Below, one piece after another: positions 6,603 through 11,874 of a DNA stretch of 13,316 nt. Origin of the DNA: Candidatus Aquidulcis sp. (GTDB lineage: Bacteria > Chloroflexota > Anaerolineae > Anaerolineales > E44-bin32). The stretch lies in contig DYJB01000062.1 of the NCBI GenBank assembly GCA_020723365.1, forward strand, positions 1 to 13,316, written 5' to 3'. The position numbers and the translations under genes are program-made. The first letter of the stretch is position 1; each line of letters opens with the position of its first letter. The notes under the pieces were generated by a model. It saw only the letters and a list, made by a program, of their open reading frames with translations, was not told where the DNA came from and made no database searches.

Positions 6603-7424
6603 TCAAACCCGACTTCGGAAGTCGCGAAGCGACTTCCGAAGTCGGTCTTCTGGGACCGCCACGACGATCATGCGCGTGTCGCCGGAGGCCAGCGTCCGGC
6701 GCTGGTAGTCCCCGTAGAGCGCCGCCGGGCGCAACCCGGCCTGCTCAAGGAGGCGGGCGTACGCCTCCGGAGGGCGAAGGTGGAACTGGACGGGCAGGGC
6801 CCGCGACCGCACAGTTCCATCCGGCAGCAGTTCATCGTATCGCCAGGTAACGGTGACTCGCCCGGCCGGCACATCCGAGTCCTGAGTCGCTGAGAGCTGG
6901 ACCGGGTTTCCGCTCTCGCCTTCGATGAAGGCGGCCAGCGGTTCCTCAGGCTCATAGGCGACGGCCTCTTCGCCCGGACCAGGCACTTCGAAGGCGAAGG
7001 CGCCGGCCGGATGCAGGTGCGCTCGGACGCCGGCGAAGGCGGCCGCCAGGCCGGCGTCATCCAGTGCCGCCAGCGTATGGCACGGGGAAAGGATCAGGCG
7101 GAAGCGCTGCTCGAGATCGAGCGCCCTCAGGTCGGCCTGCACGAAGAGCACGCGGTCCGCATGCAGCCCGGCGGCCGCCGCCTGGGCGCGGCGAAGCATG
7201 GCAGGGTTGATGTCGATGCCGGTGACGGCGTGGCCCGCTTCGGCCAGCGGGAGAAGAACGCGCCCGGCCCCACAGCCGATTTCAAGAATCGGCGAGCCGT
7301 ACTCCTCGGCCAACGCCCGCCACAGCGGCAGGTCCTCTTCGTAGGAAGCGTACTGCGCCGTGTACAGGCGGGCGAAGGTCTCGTCATCCATCGGTTTCAC
7401 GGGATCGCCGGCGGCCTCGTCCAT
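6603..7424 (-). CDS. Class I SAM-dependent methyltransferase, substrate unknown
   Basis: A 273-residue class I methyltransferase. Motif I is ILEIGCGAGR (46-55), and the acidic residue ending strand beta-2 is in GIDIN (Asp71). The FVQADLRALDL and RLILSPCHTLAALDD segments follow in the expected order. The second half, with a strand-rich insert (VTVTWRYDELLPDGTVRS), resembles small-molecule methyltransferases of the Methyltransf_25/11 group; the substrate cannot be read from sequence. I chose ATG 7424 because a promoter with TACAGT ends seven bases before it. ATG 7391 (MDDETF) is an alternative, as neither has a Shine-Dalgarno sequence. The last 14 or so residues (RLRKSLRDFRSRV) are encoded by a palindromic intergenic-type repeat that also supplies context for the stop codon, so the C-terminus is probably not ancestral. 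Confidence 0.88.
   Translation of the reverse strand: MDEAAGDPVKPMDDETFARLYTAQYASYEEDLPLWRALAEEYGSPILEIGCGAGRVLLPLAEAGHAVTGIDINPAMLRRAQAAAAGLHADRVLFVQADLRALDLEQRFRLILSPCHTLAALDDAGLAAAFAGVRAHLHPAGAFAFEVPGPGEEAVAYEPEEPLAAFIEGESGNPVQLSATQDSDVPAGRVTVTWRYDELLPDGTVRSRALPVQFHLRPPEAYARLLEQAGLRPAALYGDYQRRTLASGDTRMIVVAVPEDRLRKSLRDFRSRV
6609..6645. repeat. Nested palindromic repeat, copy 1 (17-bp perfect arms)
   Basis: CCGACTTCGGAAGTCGC (6609-6625) and its exact complement (6629-6645) flank a 3-base loop GAA. Each arm contains the smaller palindrome GACTTC-n-GAAGTC. It lies between convergent lexA and the methyltransferase gene and overlaps the 3' end of the latter, where it may act as a two-way terminator or transcript-end stabiliser. 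The second copy at 8074-8115 shares the core. Confidence 0.85.
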
Positions 7425-7431
7425 GGGAGGG

Positions 7432-7460
7432 ACTGTAGGCCCGGAAGGCTCCACCGGCAA
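7432..7460 (-). promoter_or_regulatory. Methyltransferase promoter, probably leaderless
   Basis: On the minus strand TTGCCG (7460-7455), a 17-bp spacer and TACAGT (7437-7432). The -10 ends seven bases before ATG 7424, so the predicted start of transcription coincides with the start codon. A CACCGGC-AA-GCCGGTG-type hairpin overlaps the -35. Confidence 0.6.
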
Positions 7461-7485
7461 GCCGGTGCCTCGCAACCCCGGTGTC

Positions 7486-7514
7486 TTGACCCTCGGCGGG
7501 GCGACCGGTATACT
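7486..7514 (+). promoter_or_regulatory. tRNA-Pro promoter
   Basis: TTGACC (7486-7491), a 17-bp spacer and TATACT (7509-7514). The tRNA begins 10 bases after the -10, so the 5' leader is only a few nucleotides. It may also drive the downstream 110-aa gene and tRNA-Gly. Confidence 0.8.
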
Positions 7515-7523
7515 GACCCGCGC

Positions 7524-7596
7524 CGGGGTGTAGCGCAGTTGGCAGCGCACCGCGTTTGGGACGCGGGGGTCGGCGGTTCAAGTCCGCCCACCCCGA
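7524..7596 (+). tRNA. tRNA-Pro (UGG anticodon)
   Basis: A full 73-nt cloverleaf: acceptor CGGGGTG (7524-7530) with CACCCCG (7589-7595) and discriminator A7596; D-stem GCGC/GCGC; anticodon stem CCGCG/CGCGG around TTTGGGA, anticodon TGG at 7557-7559; T-arm GGCGG-TTCAAGT-CCGCC. The C1-G72 acceptor pair is typical of bacterial tRNA-Pro. CCA is not encoded. Confidence 0.97.
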
Positions 7597-7631
7597 CCTC
7601 ACCGGAATCTTCCCGCCGTCAGGAGACCCCC

Positions 7632-7964
7632 GTGTTGGCCATGCGCCTCTCGTCCGTCAGCCGCAAGGCGGATATCGTTGTCGTGGCGGCGCGCTACGAC
7701 GGCGGCGAGGGCCGGTTGTCGCAGGCCCAGGCTTACGAACGCCGCGGCGCGGTGTGGGGGGACGTCGTTCTGCTCGATCGGGAAGCGCTGCTCGGGAAGG
7801 TGCGATCTCGCCGCAAGGTCTTCGCCGGGGAAGCGCGCGCCGAGGTTCCCGGCGACTTCGTACTGCGGGGGGCGATCCGCGCCCAGGGCGCCCCCGGGCA
7901 GACGGTTCTGGTGCAGGCAGCCTCGGCCACCGGAACCGACGACCTGGGGGTTCCGCTCTTCTAG
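7632..7964 (+). CDS. Conserved-looking 110-aa protein of unknown function between tRNA genes
   Basis: Function not recognised. The start is GTG 7632, chosen because AGGAGA (7621-7626) sits five bases upstream; ATG 7641 in the same frame would be too far from it. The sequence is soluble with no signal or TM segment: a strand-like KADIVVVAARYDGG, a segment LSQAQAYERRGAVWGDVVLLDREALL, a basic KVRSRRKVFAGEARAEVPGDF, then a beta-rich C-terminus ending DDLGVPLF. It has no recognisable catalytic or nucleic-acid motif. It begins 36 bp after tRNA-Pro and ends 33 bp before tRNA-Gly, with no promoter visible on either side, so it is probably made from the tRNA-Pro promoter. Codon bias and the ribosome binding site support a real gene. 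Confidence 0.75.
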   Translation: MLAMRLSSVSRKADIVVVAARYDGGEGRLSQAQAYERRGAVWGDVVLLDREALLGKVRSRRKVFAGEARAEVPGDFVLRGAIRAQGAPGQTVLVQAASATGTDDLGVPLF

Positions 7965-7973
7965 GCCGGGGAC

Positions 7974-7991
7974 AGGCCGCGAAGACGGCCT
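7974..7991. other. Short hairpin before tRNA-Gly
   Basis: AGGCCG (7974-7979) and CGGCCT (7986-7991) flank a 6-base loop in the 33-bp gap between the 110-aa gene and tRNA-Gly. There is no U-run; it may be a processing element rather than a terminator. Confidence 0.3.
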
Positions 7992-7997
7992 GAACAC

Positions 7998-8072
7998 GCG
8001 GGCGTGGCCAAGTGGTAAGGCATCAGCCTTCCAAGCTGATATTCGCGGGTTCGAATCCCGTCGCCCGCTCCA
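7998..8072 (+). tRNA. tRNA-Gly (UCC anticodon), CCA encoded
   Basis: Acceptor GCGGGCG (7998-8004) with CGCCCGC (8062-8068), discriminator T8069, then CCA at 8070-8072. The anticodon stem TCAGC/GCTGA encloses CTTCCAA, with anticodon TCC at 8030-8032. The T-loop is the normal TTCGAAT. It is the only one of the three tRNAs here with a genome-encoded CCA. No separate promoter is visible upstream. Confidence 0.97.
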
Positions 8073-8073
8073 G

Positions 8074-8115
8074 AGAACGACTTCGGAAGTCCCCCGGGAC
8101 TTCCGAAGTCGTTCT
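8074..8115. repeat. Nested palindromic repeat, copy 2 (20-bp perfect arms)
   Basis: The arms 8074-8093 and 8096-8115 are perfect complements separated by only CC. They share the ACTTCGGAAGTC/GACTTCCGAAGT core with copy 1 at 6609-6645, while the bases at arm tips and centre differ. It begins one base after the CCA of tRNA-Gly and ends nine bases before the -10 of the next tRNA. It could terminate the tRNA-Gly transcript (GTTCTTGGTT follows) and also replaces the -35 region of the next promoter. Confidence 0.88.
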
Positions 8116-8124
8116 TGGTTGCGC

Positions 8125-8130
8125 TAGAAT
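8125..8130 (+). promoter_or_regulatory. -10 box of the CAU tRNA
   Basis: TAGAAT lies 9 bases before the tRNA 5' end. There is no consensus -35; the matching position falls inside the right arm of the palindromic repeat (TTCCGA at 8101-8106, 18-bp spacer). Confidence 0.5.
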
Positions 8131-8139
8131 GAGTTCGAG

Positions 8140-8212
8140 GGGCCCGTAGCTCAGTGGTTAGAGCAGCCGGCTCATAACCGGTGGGTCGCTGGTCCGAATC
8201 CAGCCGGGCCCA
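8140..8212 (+). tRNA. tRNA with CAU anticodon (Ile2 or elongator Met), C at position 55
   Basis: Acceptor GGGCCCG (8140-8146) pairs with CGGGCCC (8205-8211), discriminator A8212; no CCA. The D-stem is GCTC/GAGC, and the anticodon stem GCCGG/CCGGT encloses CTCATAA with CAT at 8173-8175. The T-stem is GCTGG/CCAGC with loop TCCGAAT: the near-universal T at position 55 is C (8194). It is not an initiator, because the first acceptor pair G-C is normal and the GGG/CCC anticodon-stem signature is absent. The variable/T-arm region resembles E. coli tRNA-Ile2 (lysidine-modified), but elongator Met cannot be excluded. Confidence 0.9.
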
Positions 8213-8227
8213 CACCCTGGTGTGGGC
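8208..8227. other. Hairpin joining the tRNA 3' end to its trailer
   Basis: GCCCACACC (8208-8216) and GGTGTGGGC (8219-8227) are perfect 9-bp complements with a 2-base centre. The left arm uses the last bases of the tRNA acceptor stem, so the trailer can pair with the tRNA 3' end. There is no U-run, so it is not a typical terminator. Confidence 0.5.
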
Positions 8228-8244
8228 GCATCCAGGAGAACCGA

Positions 8245-8661
8245 ATGTCCGAGCCCAAGACGCGTCCCACGCGGAAGTCGGTGGAGTCGTTCCTACGGGG
8301 CGTGCCCAACGAAGCCCGCCGGCGCGACTGCCGCACCCTGGTGGAGATCATGCGCCAGATCACGAGAGCCGAGCCGGTGATGTGGGGCGCCAACATCGTC
8401 GGCTTCGGGGCCTATCTCTACCGCTACGCCAATGGCCGCGAGCTGGACTGGCCCCTGATCGCTTTCAGTCCCCGCAAACAGAATCTGACCGTCTACCTGG
8501 AGACGGGCTTCGCCGGCGCCGGCGATCTGCTGCGTGCCCTCGGCAAGCACTCCCATACCCGAGCTTGCCTCTACCTGCGTTCGCTGGACGACATCCATCT
8601 GCCCACGCTCAAGAAGCTGCTGCGTGCCTCCGTCCGGCACACGCGCAGGTCGGCGAGGTGA
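8245..8661 (+). CDS. DUF1801-family protein
   Basis: A 138-residue cytoplasmic protein. It fits DUF1801 (YdhG-like), an uncharacterised fold of about 120-150 residues. The opening KSVESFLRGVPNEARRRDCRTLVEIMRQIT, then EPVMWGANIVGFGAYLYRY, DWPLIAFSPRKQNLTVYL and the C-terminal LGKHSHTRACLYLRSLDDIHLPTLKKLLRAS, are its conserved blocks in order. Start ATG 8245 has AGGAG at 8234-8238 with six bases of spacing. It lies 17 bp beyond the tRNA trailer hairpin and 49 bp before the DDAH-like gene, and is probably the first gene of the unit DUF1801-DDAH-ctaA or a read-through product of the tRNA promoter. No enzymatic role is established for the family. Confidence 0.88.
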   Translation: MSEPKTRPTRKSVESFLRGVPNEARRRDCRTLVEIMRQITRAEPVMWGANIVGFGAYLYRYANGRELDWPLIAFSPRKQNLTVYLETGFAGAGDLLRALGKHSHTRACLYLRSLDDIHLPTLKKLLRASVRHTRRSAR

Positions 8662-8710
8662 TGCTTCCTACAGCCGGGCGGCAAGCGGAGTCCCTCCCCG
8701 AGGTGGCCCC

Positions 8711-9484
8711 ATGCCCATTGCCCTGACGCGCCCCGTGAGCGAAAGCCTGGCCCAGTGCCAACTGACCTACCTGGCGCGCGCGCCGATCGAAATCGATCTG
8801 GCGCGCCGACAGCACCAGGCCTACGAACAGGCGCTCAGGGAACTCGGATGCCAGGTGGTCGCGCTGCCGGAAGCCCCCGAGTTGCCTGACGCGGTCTTCG
8901 TTGAGGATCTGGCCCTGGTGCTGGACGAAGTGGGCATCCTGACTCGGCCGGGCGCCGAGTCGAGGCGTCCCGAGGCGCCGACGGTGGAGGAGGCCCTGGG
9001 CCGCTACCGGCCCATCCGCCGCATCGAGCCTCCGGGGACGCTGGAGGGCGGCGACATCCTGCGCCTGGGACGGACGATCTACGTCGGCCGATCGGGACGC
9101 AGCAATGAGGACGGTCTCCGGCAGCTCACGGCGTTGGGCGGCGAGTACGGCTACGCGGTGGTGAGCGTCGCCCTGCGCGGCTGCCTGCATCTGAAGTCGG
9201 CTGTGACTGATGTCTCCCCCGACCGGCTGCTGCTCAACCCCGCCTGGGTGACACCCGAGTCGTTCCAGGGCTGGGCCTGGGTGGCGGTGGCGCCCGGGGA
9301 GGAGCATGCCTCCAATGCCCTGCGTATCGGAGGGGGTCTGATCTATCCCGCCAGCTTCCCGCGCACGCTCGAGAGCCTGGGACGGATGGGGGTGAAGGTG
9401 ATTCCCGTGGACGTCTCGGAGATCCAGAAAGCGGAGGGAGCGGTGACGTGCTGCAGCCTGGTCTTCGAGGAAAGGCCGCGCTGA
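8711..9484 (+). CDS. Dimethylarginine dimethylaminohydrolase-like protein (amidinotransferase fold)
   Basis: A 257-residue member of the DDAH/arginine deiminase-like family, the usual length of bacterial DDAH. The family hydrolyses N-omega-methylated arginines to citrulline and (di)methylamine by a cysteine nucleophile. The opening ALTRPVSESL and the LPDAVFVEDLALVLDE block (Asp60, Glu65, Asp66) are substrate-binding positions. LEGGDIL (Glu112) and GCLHLKSA (His160) are catalytic, and VTCCSLVF supplies the C-terminal nucleophile (Cys247/Cys248, the first being the better match to arginine deiminase). All key residues are present. ATG 8711 is preceded by GAGGTGG. A gap of 67 bp separates it from ctaA. 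The specific substrate could be another guanidino compound, since the fold is shared with several hydrolases; an annotation as 'dimethylargininase' is likely but not proven. Confidence 0.9.
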   Translation: MPIALTRPVSESLAQCQLTYLARAPIEIDLARRQHQAYEQALRELGCQVVALPEAPELPDAVFVEDLALVLDEVGILTRPGAESRRPEAPTVEEALGRYRPIRRIEPPGTLEGGDILRLGRTIYVGRSGRSNEDGLRQLTALGGEYGYAVVSVALRGCLHLKSAVTDVSPDRLLLNPAWVTPESFQGWAWVAVAPGEEHASNALRIGGGLIYPASFPRTLESLGRMGVKVIPVDVSEIQKAEGAVTCCSLVFEERPR

Positions 9485-9551
9485 GGTGGCTGCGGCCGGC
9501 GGCATGCAGCAGGGTGAACATGGCGCCTCCGTCCCTGGAGGGGAGGGCAGC

Positions 9552-10493
9552 GTGAATCCTCGCCGGCGCTTCGCCCGCTACGCGTGGGGCGTGCTGATCT
9601 GGAACGTCTTGACCATCCTGTGGGGCGCTTATGTGCGCGCCACGGGCGCCGGCGCCGGCTGCGGAAGCCACTGGCCGCTGTGCAACGGGGTTGTCCTTCC
9701 GCGGGCGCCCGAAATCGAGACGCTGGTGGAGTTCACCCACCGGCTCACCAGCGGGTTGGCGCTGCTGTTGGTCATCGGGTTGGTGGGGTGGAGCCGGCGC
9801 ACCTTCCGGCCGGAAAGCCTGGCGCGCCGGGCGGCCTGGACGTCGCTGGTGCTGGTGATGGTGGAGGCGCTGATCGGCGCCGGGCTGGTGCTGTTCGGCT
9901 GGGTGGCGATGGACACCTCGTCGGCACGGGCGGTGGCCGTGGCGCTCCACCTGGTTAACACGCTCCTGCTGCTGGCGGCGCTGGCGGTGACCGCCTGGGT
10001 CGGCGACCGACCCGAGAAGGTCACCTTCCGCTGGAGTGGAGGCTGGAAGCTTGGATTCGCCGCCGGGCTGGCATCCGTGGCTGCGCTCGCCGCCACGGGG
10101 GCTGTGACGGCGCTGGGCGACACGCTTTTCCCGGTGCGCTCCCTGGCCGAAGGCCTGCAGGCCGACTTCGCCCGTGGATCGCATCCGCTGATTCGGCTGC
10201 GCGTGATCCACCCGGTGCTGGCGGTCGCCGTCGGCGGGTACGTTATGGCGCTGGCCGGCGCGGCGCAAGCCTTCGGCGGCCGGGCGGTGCGCACGGGCCG
10301 ATGGCTGACGGCTATCCTCCTGACGCAGTGGATCGCCGGAGCGGCCAACGTGGTCCTGCTTGCCCCGGTCGGTCTCCAGCTTCTGCACCTGCTGCTGGCC
10401 GACGCGGCCTGGGTGGCGTTGGTGTTCTTGATCCTTGAGGTGGGTGGATCCGGCGGGGATGGTGTACCGGAGAACAACCCACAGGAGGCCTAG
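9552..10493 (+). CDS. ctaA: Heme A synthase (COX15/CtaA family)
   Basis: A 313-residue polytopic membrane protein with eight predicted TM helices in two four-helix halves. It oxidises heme O to heme A for cytochrome oxidase assembly. Heme-ligand histidines are at 63 (EFTHRLTSG), 133 (ALHLVN), 220 (RVIHPVLA) and 279 (LLHLLLADAAWV), one per helix pair as in CtaA. The first extracytoplasmic loop has GAGAGCGSHWPLCNG with Cys37 and Cys44, the redox-active pair of Gram-positive-type CtaA. Start GTG 9552 follows GGAGGGGAGGG and gives NPRRRFARYAWGVL, the expected basic N-terminus before TM1; the longer in-frame start at 9486 would add 22 residues without homology and overlap the ribosome binding site. 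No ctaB (heme O synthase) or oxidase subunits lie in the window. A hairpin terminator follows. Confidence 0.95.
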   Translation: MNPRRRFARYAWGVLIWNVLTILWGAYVRATGAGAGCGSHWPLCNGVVLPRAPEIETLVEFTHRLTSGLALLLVIGLVGWSRRTFRPESLARRAAWTSLVLVMVEALIGAGLVLFGWVAMDTSSARAVAVALHLVNTLLLLAALAVTAWVGDRPEKVTFRWSGGWKLGFAAGLASVAALAATGAVTALGDTLFPVRSLAEGLQADFARGSHPLIRLRVIHPVLAVAVGGYVMALAGAAQAFGGRAVRTGRWLTAILLTQWIAGAANVVLLAPVGLQLLHLLLADAAWVALVFLILEVGGSGGDGVPENNPQEA

Positions 10494-10525
10494 GGGCGTT
10501 GAGGAAGGTCCCTTCAAAAAAGCGA

Positions 10526-10556
10526 ACCGCCGGATGTGGGGGGTGCATCCGGCGGT
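10526..10556. terminator. Bidirectional rho-independent terminator after ctaA
   Basis: ACCGCCGGATG (10526-10536) and CATCCGGCGGT (10546-10556) form an 11-bp perfect stem with a 9-base loop. On the plus strand it is followed by CCTCTTTAT and on the minus strand by TCGCTTTTTTG (from the A-run at 10515-10520), so it can end both ctaA and the leftward transcript of the NYN nuclease gene. Confidence 0.85.
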
Positions 10557-10605
10557 CCTCTTTATGAAGAGGGAGACCCGCTGTCCGTGCAGGGGGGGAA
10601 CACGG

Positions 10606-10714
10606 TGTCAGCGAGATTCTGCCCCCTTGACGCACCCGGATACCAATACATGGATTGCCCGGAGCGTCACGGGAAATATTACCACAATTTGGGTCCACTT
10701 ACATTAACGCTTGT
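10606..10714. other. AT-richer unexplained stretch, possible mobile-element end scar
   Basis: This part of the 158-bp gap between the ctaA terminator and the NYN gene holds no convincing gene. It is AT-richer than all its surroundings, with AAATATTACCACAATTTGGG and CACTTACATTAACGCTTG. The segments TGTCAGCGAG (10606-10615) and GGGTCCACTTACATTAACGC (10690-10709) remind me of IS21-like element ends, but this is from memory and no transposase, flanking duplication or inverted repeat pair is visible. Plain intergenic or regulatory DNA is the alternative. Confidence 0.25.
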
Positions 10715-11179
10715 CTAGGATGGGCGGTCGCCGAAGAGCCGTTCGAACTCATCGAGCTCGTCAGGGGTGAGCCCGCCTTCCGGCTTCTCATCCGCCGCCG
10801 GGCTGGCCGCCGTGCGCAGTTCGCGGGCGAAGTCGCCCGAGGTGACGGCGCGTGCCCCGGCCTGCCTGGCGGCTCGCCGAACGGCCTGGTCGTTCGACAC
10901 CACCACCCAATTGCGCGCTTCGGCGCCGAGCCGGGCGAGGTGGGCGCGAATGGCGTCGTCGGCGGTGCGCGGCGCCGCCACGAAGCGTACGGTCAGGTGG
11001 CGGGACGAACCGCCGGCCGGAGCGCCGGACGTCTTCCCGTCGAAATAGACCGTCCCCGAACGCCCCGTCCGGGCGAAGTAGCGCAGCAGCATGGCGGTCA
11101 GTTTGCCCTCGTCGTTCGGATCGGCGAGCCTCAAACCGGTATGCGGGATCAGATTGTGCCCGTCGATCAGATGCGGCAT
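10715..11179 (-). CDS. YacP-type NYN-domain ribonuclease
   Basis: A 154-residue NYN (PIN-like) protein of the YacP family, relatives of the Bacillus ribosome-associated endoribonuclease Rae1. It opens with the diagnostic PHLIDGHNLI (Asp6), then TVYFDGK (Asp47), TADDAIRAHL (Asp74/Asp75) and VVVSNDQAVRRAARQAGARAVTSGDF (Asn96-Asp97). These are the acidic metal-binding residues of the fold, in order. The C-terminal LTPDELDEFERLFG helix is typical of the family tail. The start at ATG 11179 sits right before the fold begins; no strong ribosome binding site precedes it, so it may be coupled to an upstream frame. The gene is part of a leftward pair with the small membrane protein and reads toward the terminator at 10526-10556. 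It probably cleaves RNA during translation or ribosome quality control (inference from Rae1). Confidence 0.9.
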   Translation of the reverse strand: MPHLIDGHNLIPHTGLRLADPNDEGKLTAMLLRYFARTGRSGTVYFDGKTSGAPAGGSSRHLTVRFVAAPRTADDAIRAHLARLGAEARNWVVVSNDQAVRRAARQAGARAVTSGDFARELRTAASPAADEKPEGGLTPDELDEFERLFGDRPS

Positions 11180-11352
11180 GGCGCGGCCTGTTGTGCGACG
11201 GCGAGCGCATCGGCGCTCGCCGGATACCGTTTCGGGGGTCGGAAGGACGGGCGGCCGTTCGCCGGGATTCCGCGTGGCAGTGCCGATGGCAGCACGGTTG
11301 GGGTCGCAGCGCAGGCGCGCGAGCTCTCGGGCGTCAGGCGATGGATCATCAT
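11167..11352 (-). CDS. Possible 61-aa coupled ORF, doubtful
   Basis: A frame starting at ATG 11352 overlaps the TGA of the membrane protein gene (11351-11349) and ends 13 bases inside the start of the NYN gene, filling the gap exactly. The product is rich in Pro, Ala and Arg and has no recognisable domain or TM segment, and there is no Shine-Dalgarno sequence. It may be a leader that couples translation of the two neighbours, or simply open GC-rich DNA. A 9-bp GC hairpin (11200-11221) falls in its 3' part. Confidence 0.2.
   Translation of the reverse strand: MMIHRLTPESSRACAATPTVLPSALPRGIPANGRPSFRPPKRYPASADALAVAQQAAPCRI
11200..11221. other. 9-bp hairpin upstream of the NYN gene
   Basis: GGCGAGCGC (11200-11208) and GCGCTCGCC (11213-11221) enclose ATCG. 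It lies 21 bp upstream of the NYN start on the leftward transcript, with no U-run. Possibly an mRNA structure controlling translation. Confidence 0.35.
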
Positions 11353-11801
11353 CGTCCGAGCAGGTCCAAGGGCGGCCAGCGAAGGCCTACCACCGCAGCG
11401 AGGATGATCCCATCCATCGGCACCGCAATGGCCGTGTTCAGCACAGAGCGCTTCCGGCTCGGCGAGCCGGGCCAGGTACCGGCGAAGACCACTAGGCCCA
11501 GGAGCGAGGTCATCGACGCGCCGGAAGACAGGGGACGCCAGGCCGAGGCGTTGAGCCACAGCCCCCAGATGGCTCCTGCCCCTCCCAGGAAGCCGGCCGT
11601 GGCGGCGGCCCACAGCAGCGCACCTGCCAACGCTCCGGTGCGAGTCGACAACCTCGGCAGCGCCCACAGCCTGGGGACGGGACCGGTGGGAGGGTGCGCG
11701 CCGACCAGGATCGCCACCAGAGCGCCCAGCGCCACCAGGTGCGCCGCTCCGTGGAGCAGGAGCGCAGTTGCGATCACGACTCGCGATGTCTCGGCGGTCA
11801 T
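11349..11801 (-). CDS. Small four-TM membrane protein, unknown function
   Basis: 150 residues with four hydrophobic segments: about 8-34 (VVIATALLLHGAAHLVALG), 55-84 (GALLWAAATAGFLGGAGAIWGLWL), 97-109 (SLLGLVVFAGTW) and 118-141 (LNTAIAVPMDGIILAAVVGL). The first helix carries LLHGAAHL with two histidines; similar HGxxH helices occur in small uncharacterised membrane proteins, and I do not assign a function. Start ATG 11801 is preceded by GAGAGGA at good spacing; the longer TTG start at 11828 would place the ribosome binding site inside the gene. It is driven by a good promoter at 11846-11874 and followed by the NYN nuclease gene on the same strand. Confidence 0.75.
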   Translation of the reverse strand: MTAETSRVVIATALLLHGAAHLVALGALVAILVGAHPPTGPVPRLWALPRLSTRTGALAGALLWAAATAGFLGGAGAIWGLWLNASAWRPLSSGASMTSLLGLVVFAGTWPGSPSRKRSVLNTAIAVPMDGIILAAVVGLRWPPLDLLGR

Positions 11802-11845
11802 CGTCGATCCTCTCACGGGGTCTGTCAACAGCCCGCCGGATGAGG

Positions 11846-11874
11846 ATTGTACGGACAGCGGCAGATCCCGTCAA
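11846..11874 (-). promoter_or_regulatory. Promoter of the four-TM protein / NYN unit
   Basis: On the minus strand TTGACG (11874-11869), a 17-bp spacer and TACAAT (11851-11846). Transcription would begin near 11839, leaving about 37 nt of leader with a ribosome binding site. Confidence 0.78.

Noticed and set aside
7011..7631. Upstream extension of the 110-aa protein across the methyltransferase gene and tRNA-Pro
   Set aside because: It would read through a tRNA and antisense to a methyltransferase; the ribosome binding site at 7621 sets the start at 7632.
8140..8212. Initiator tRNA-fMet
   Set aside because: A normal G1-C72 pair and no GGG/CCC anticodon-stem signature; only elongator Met or Ile2 remain.
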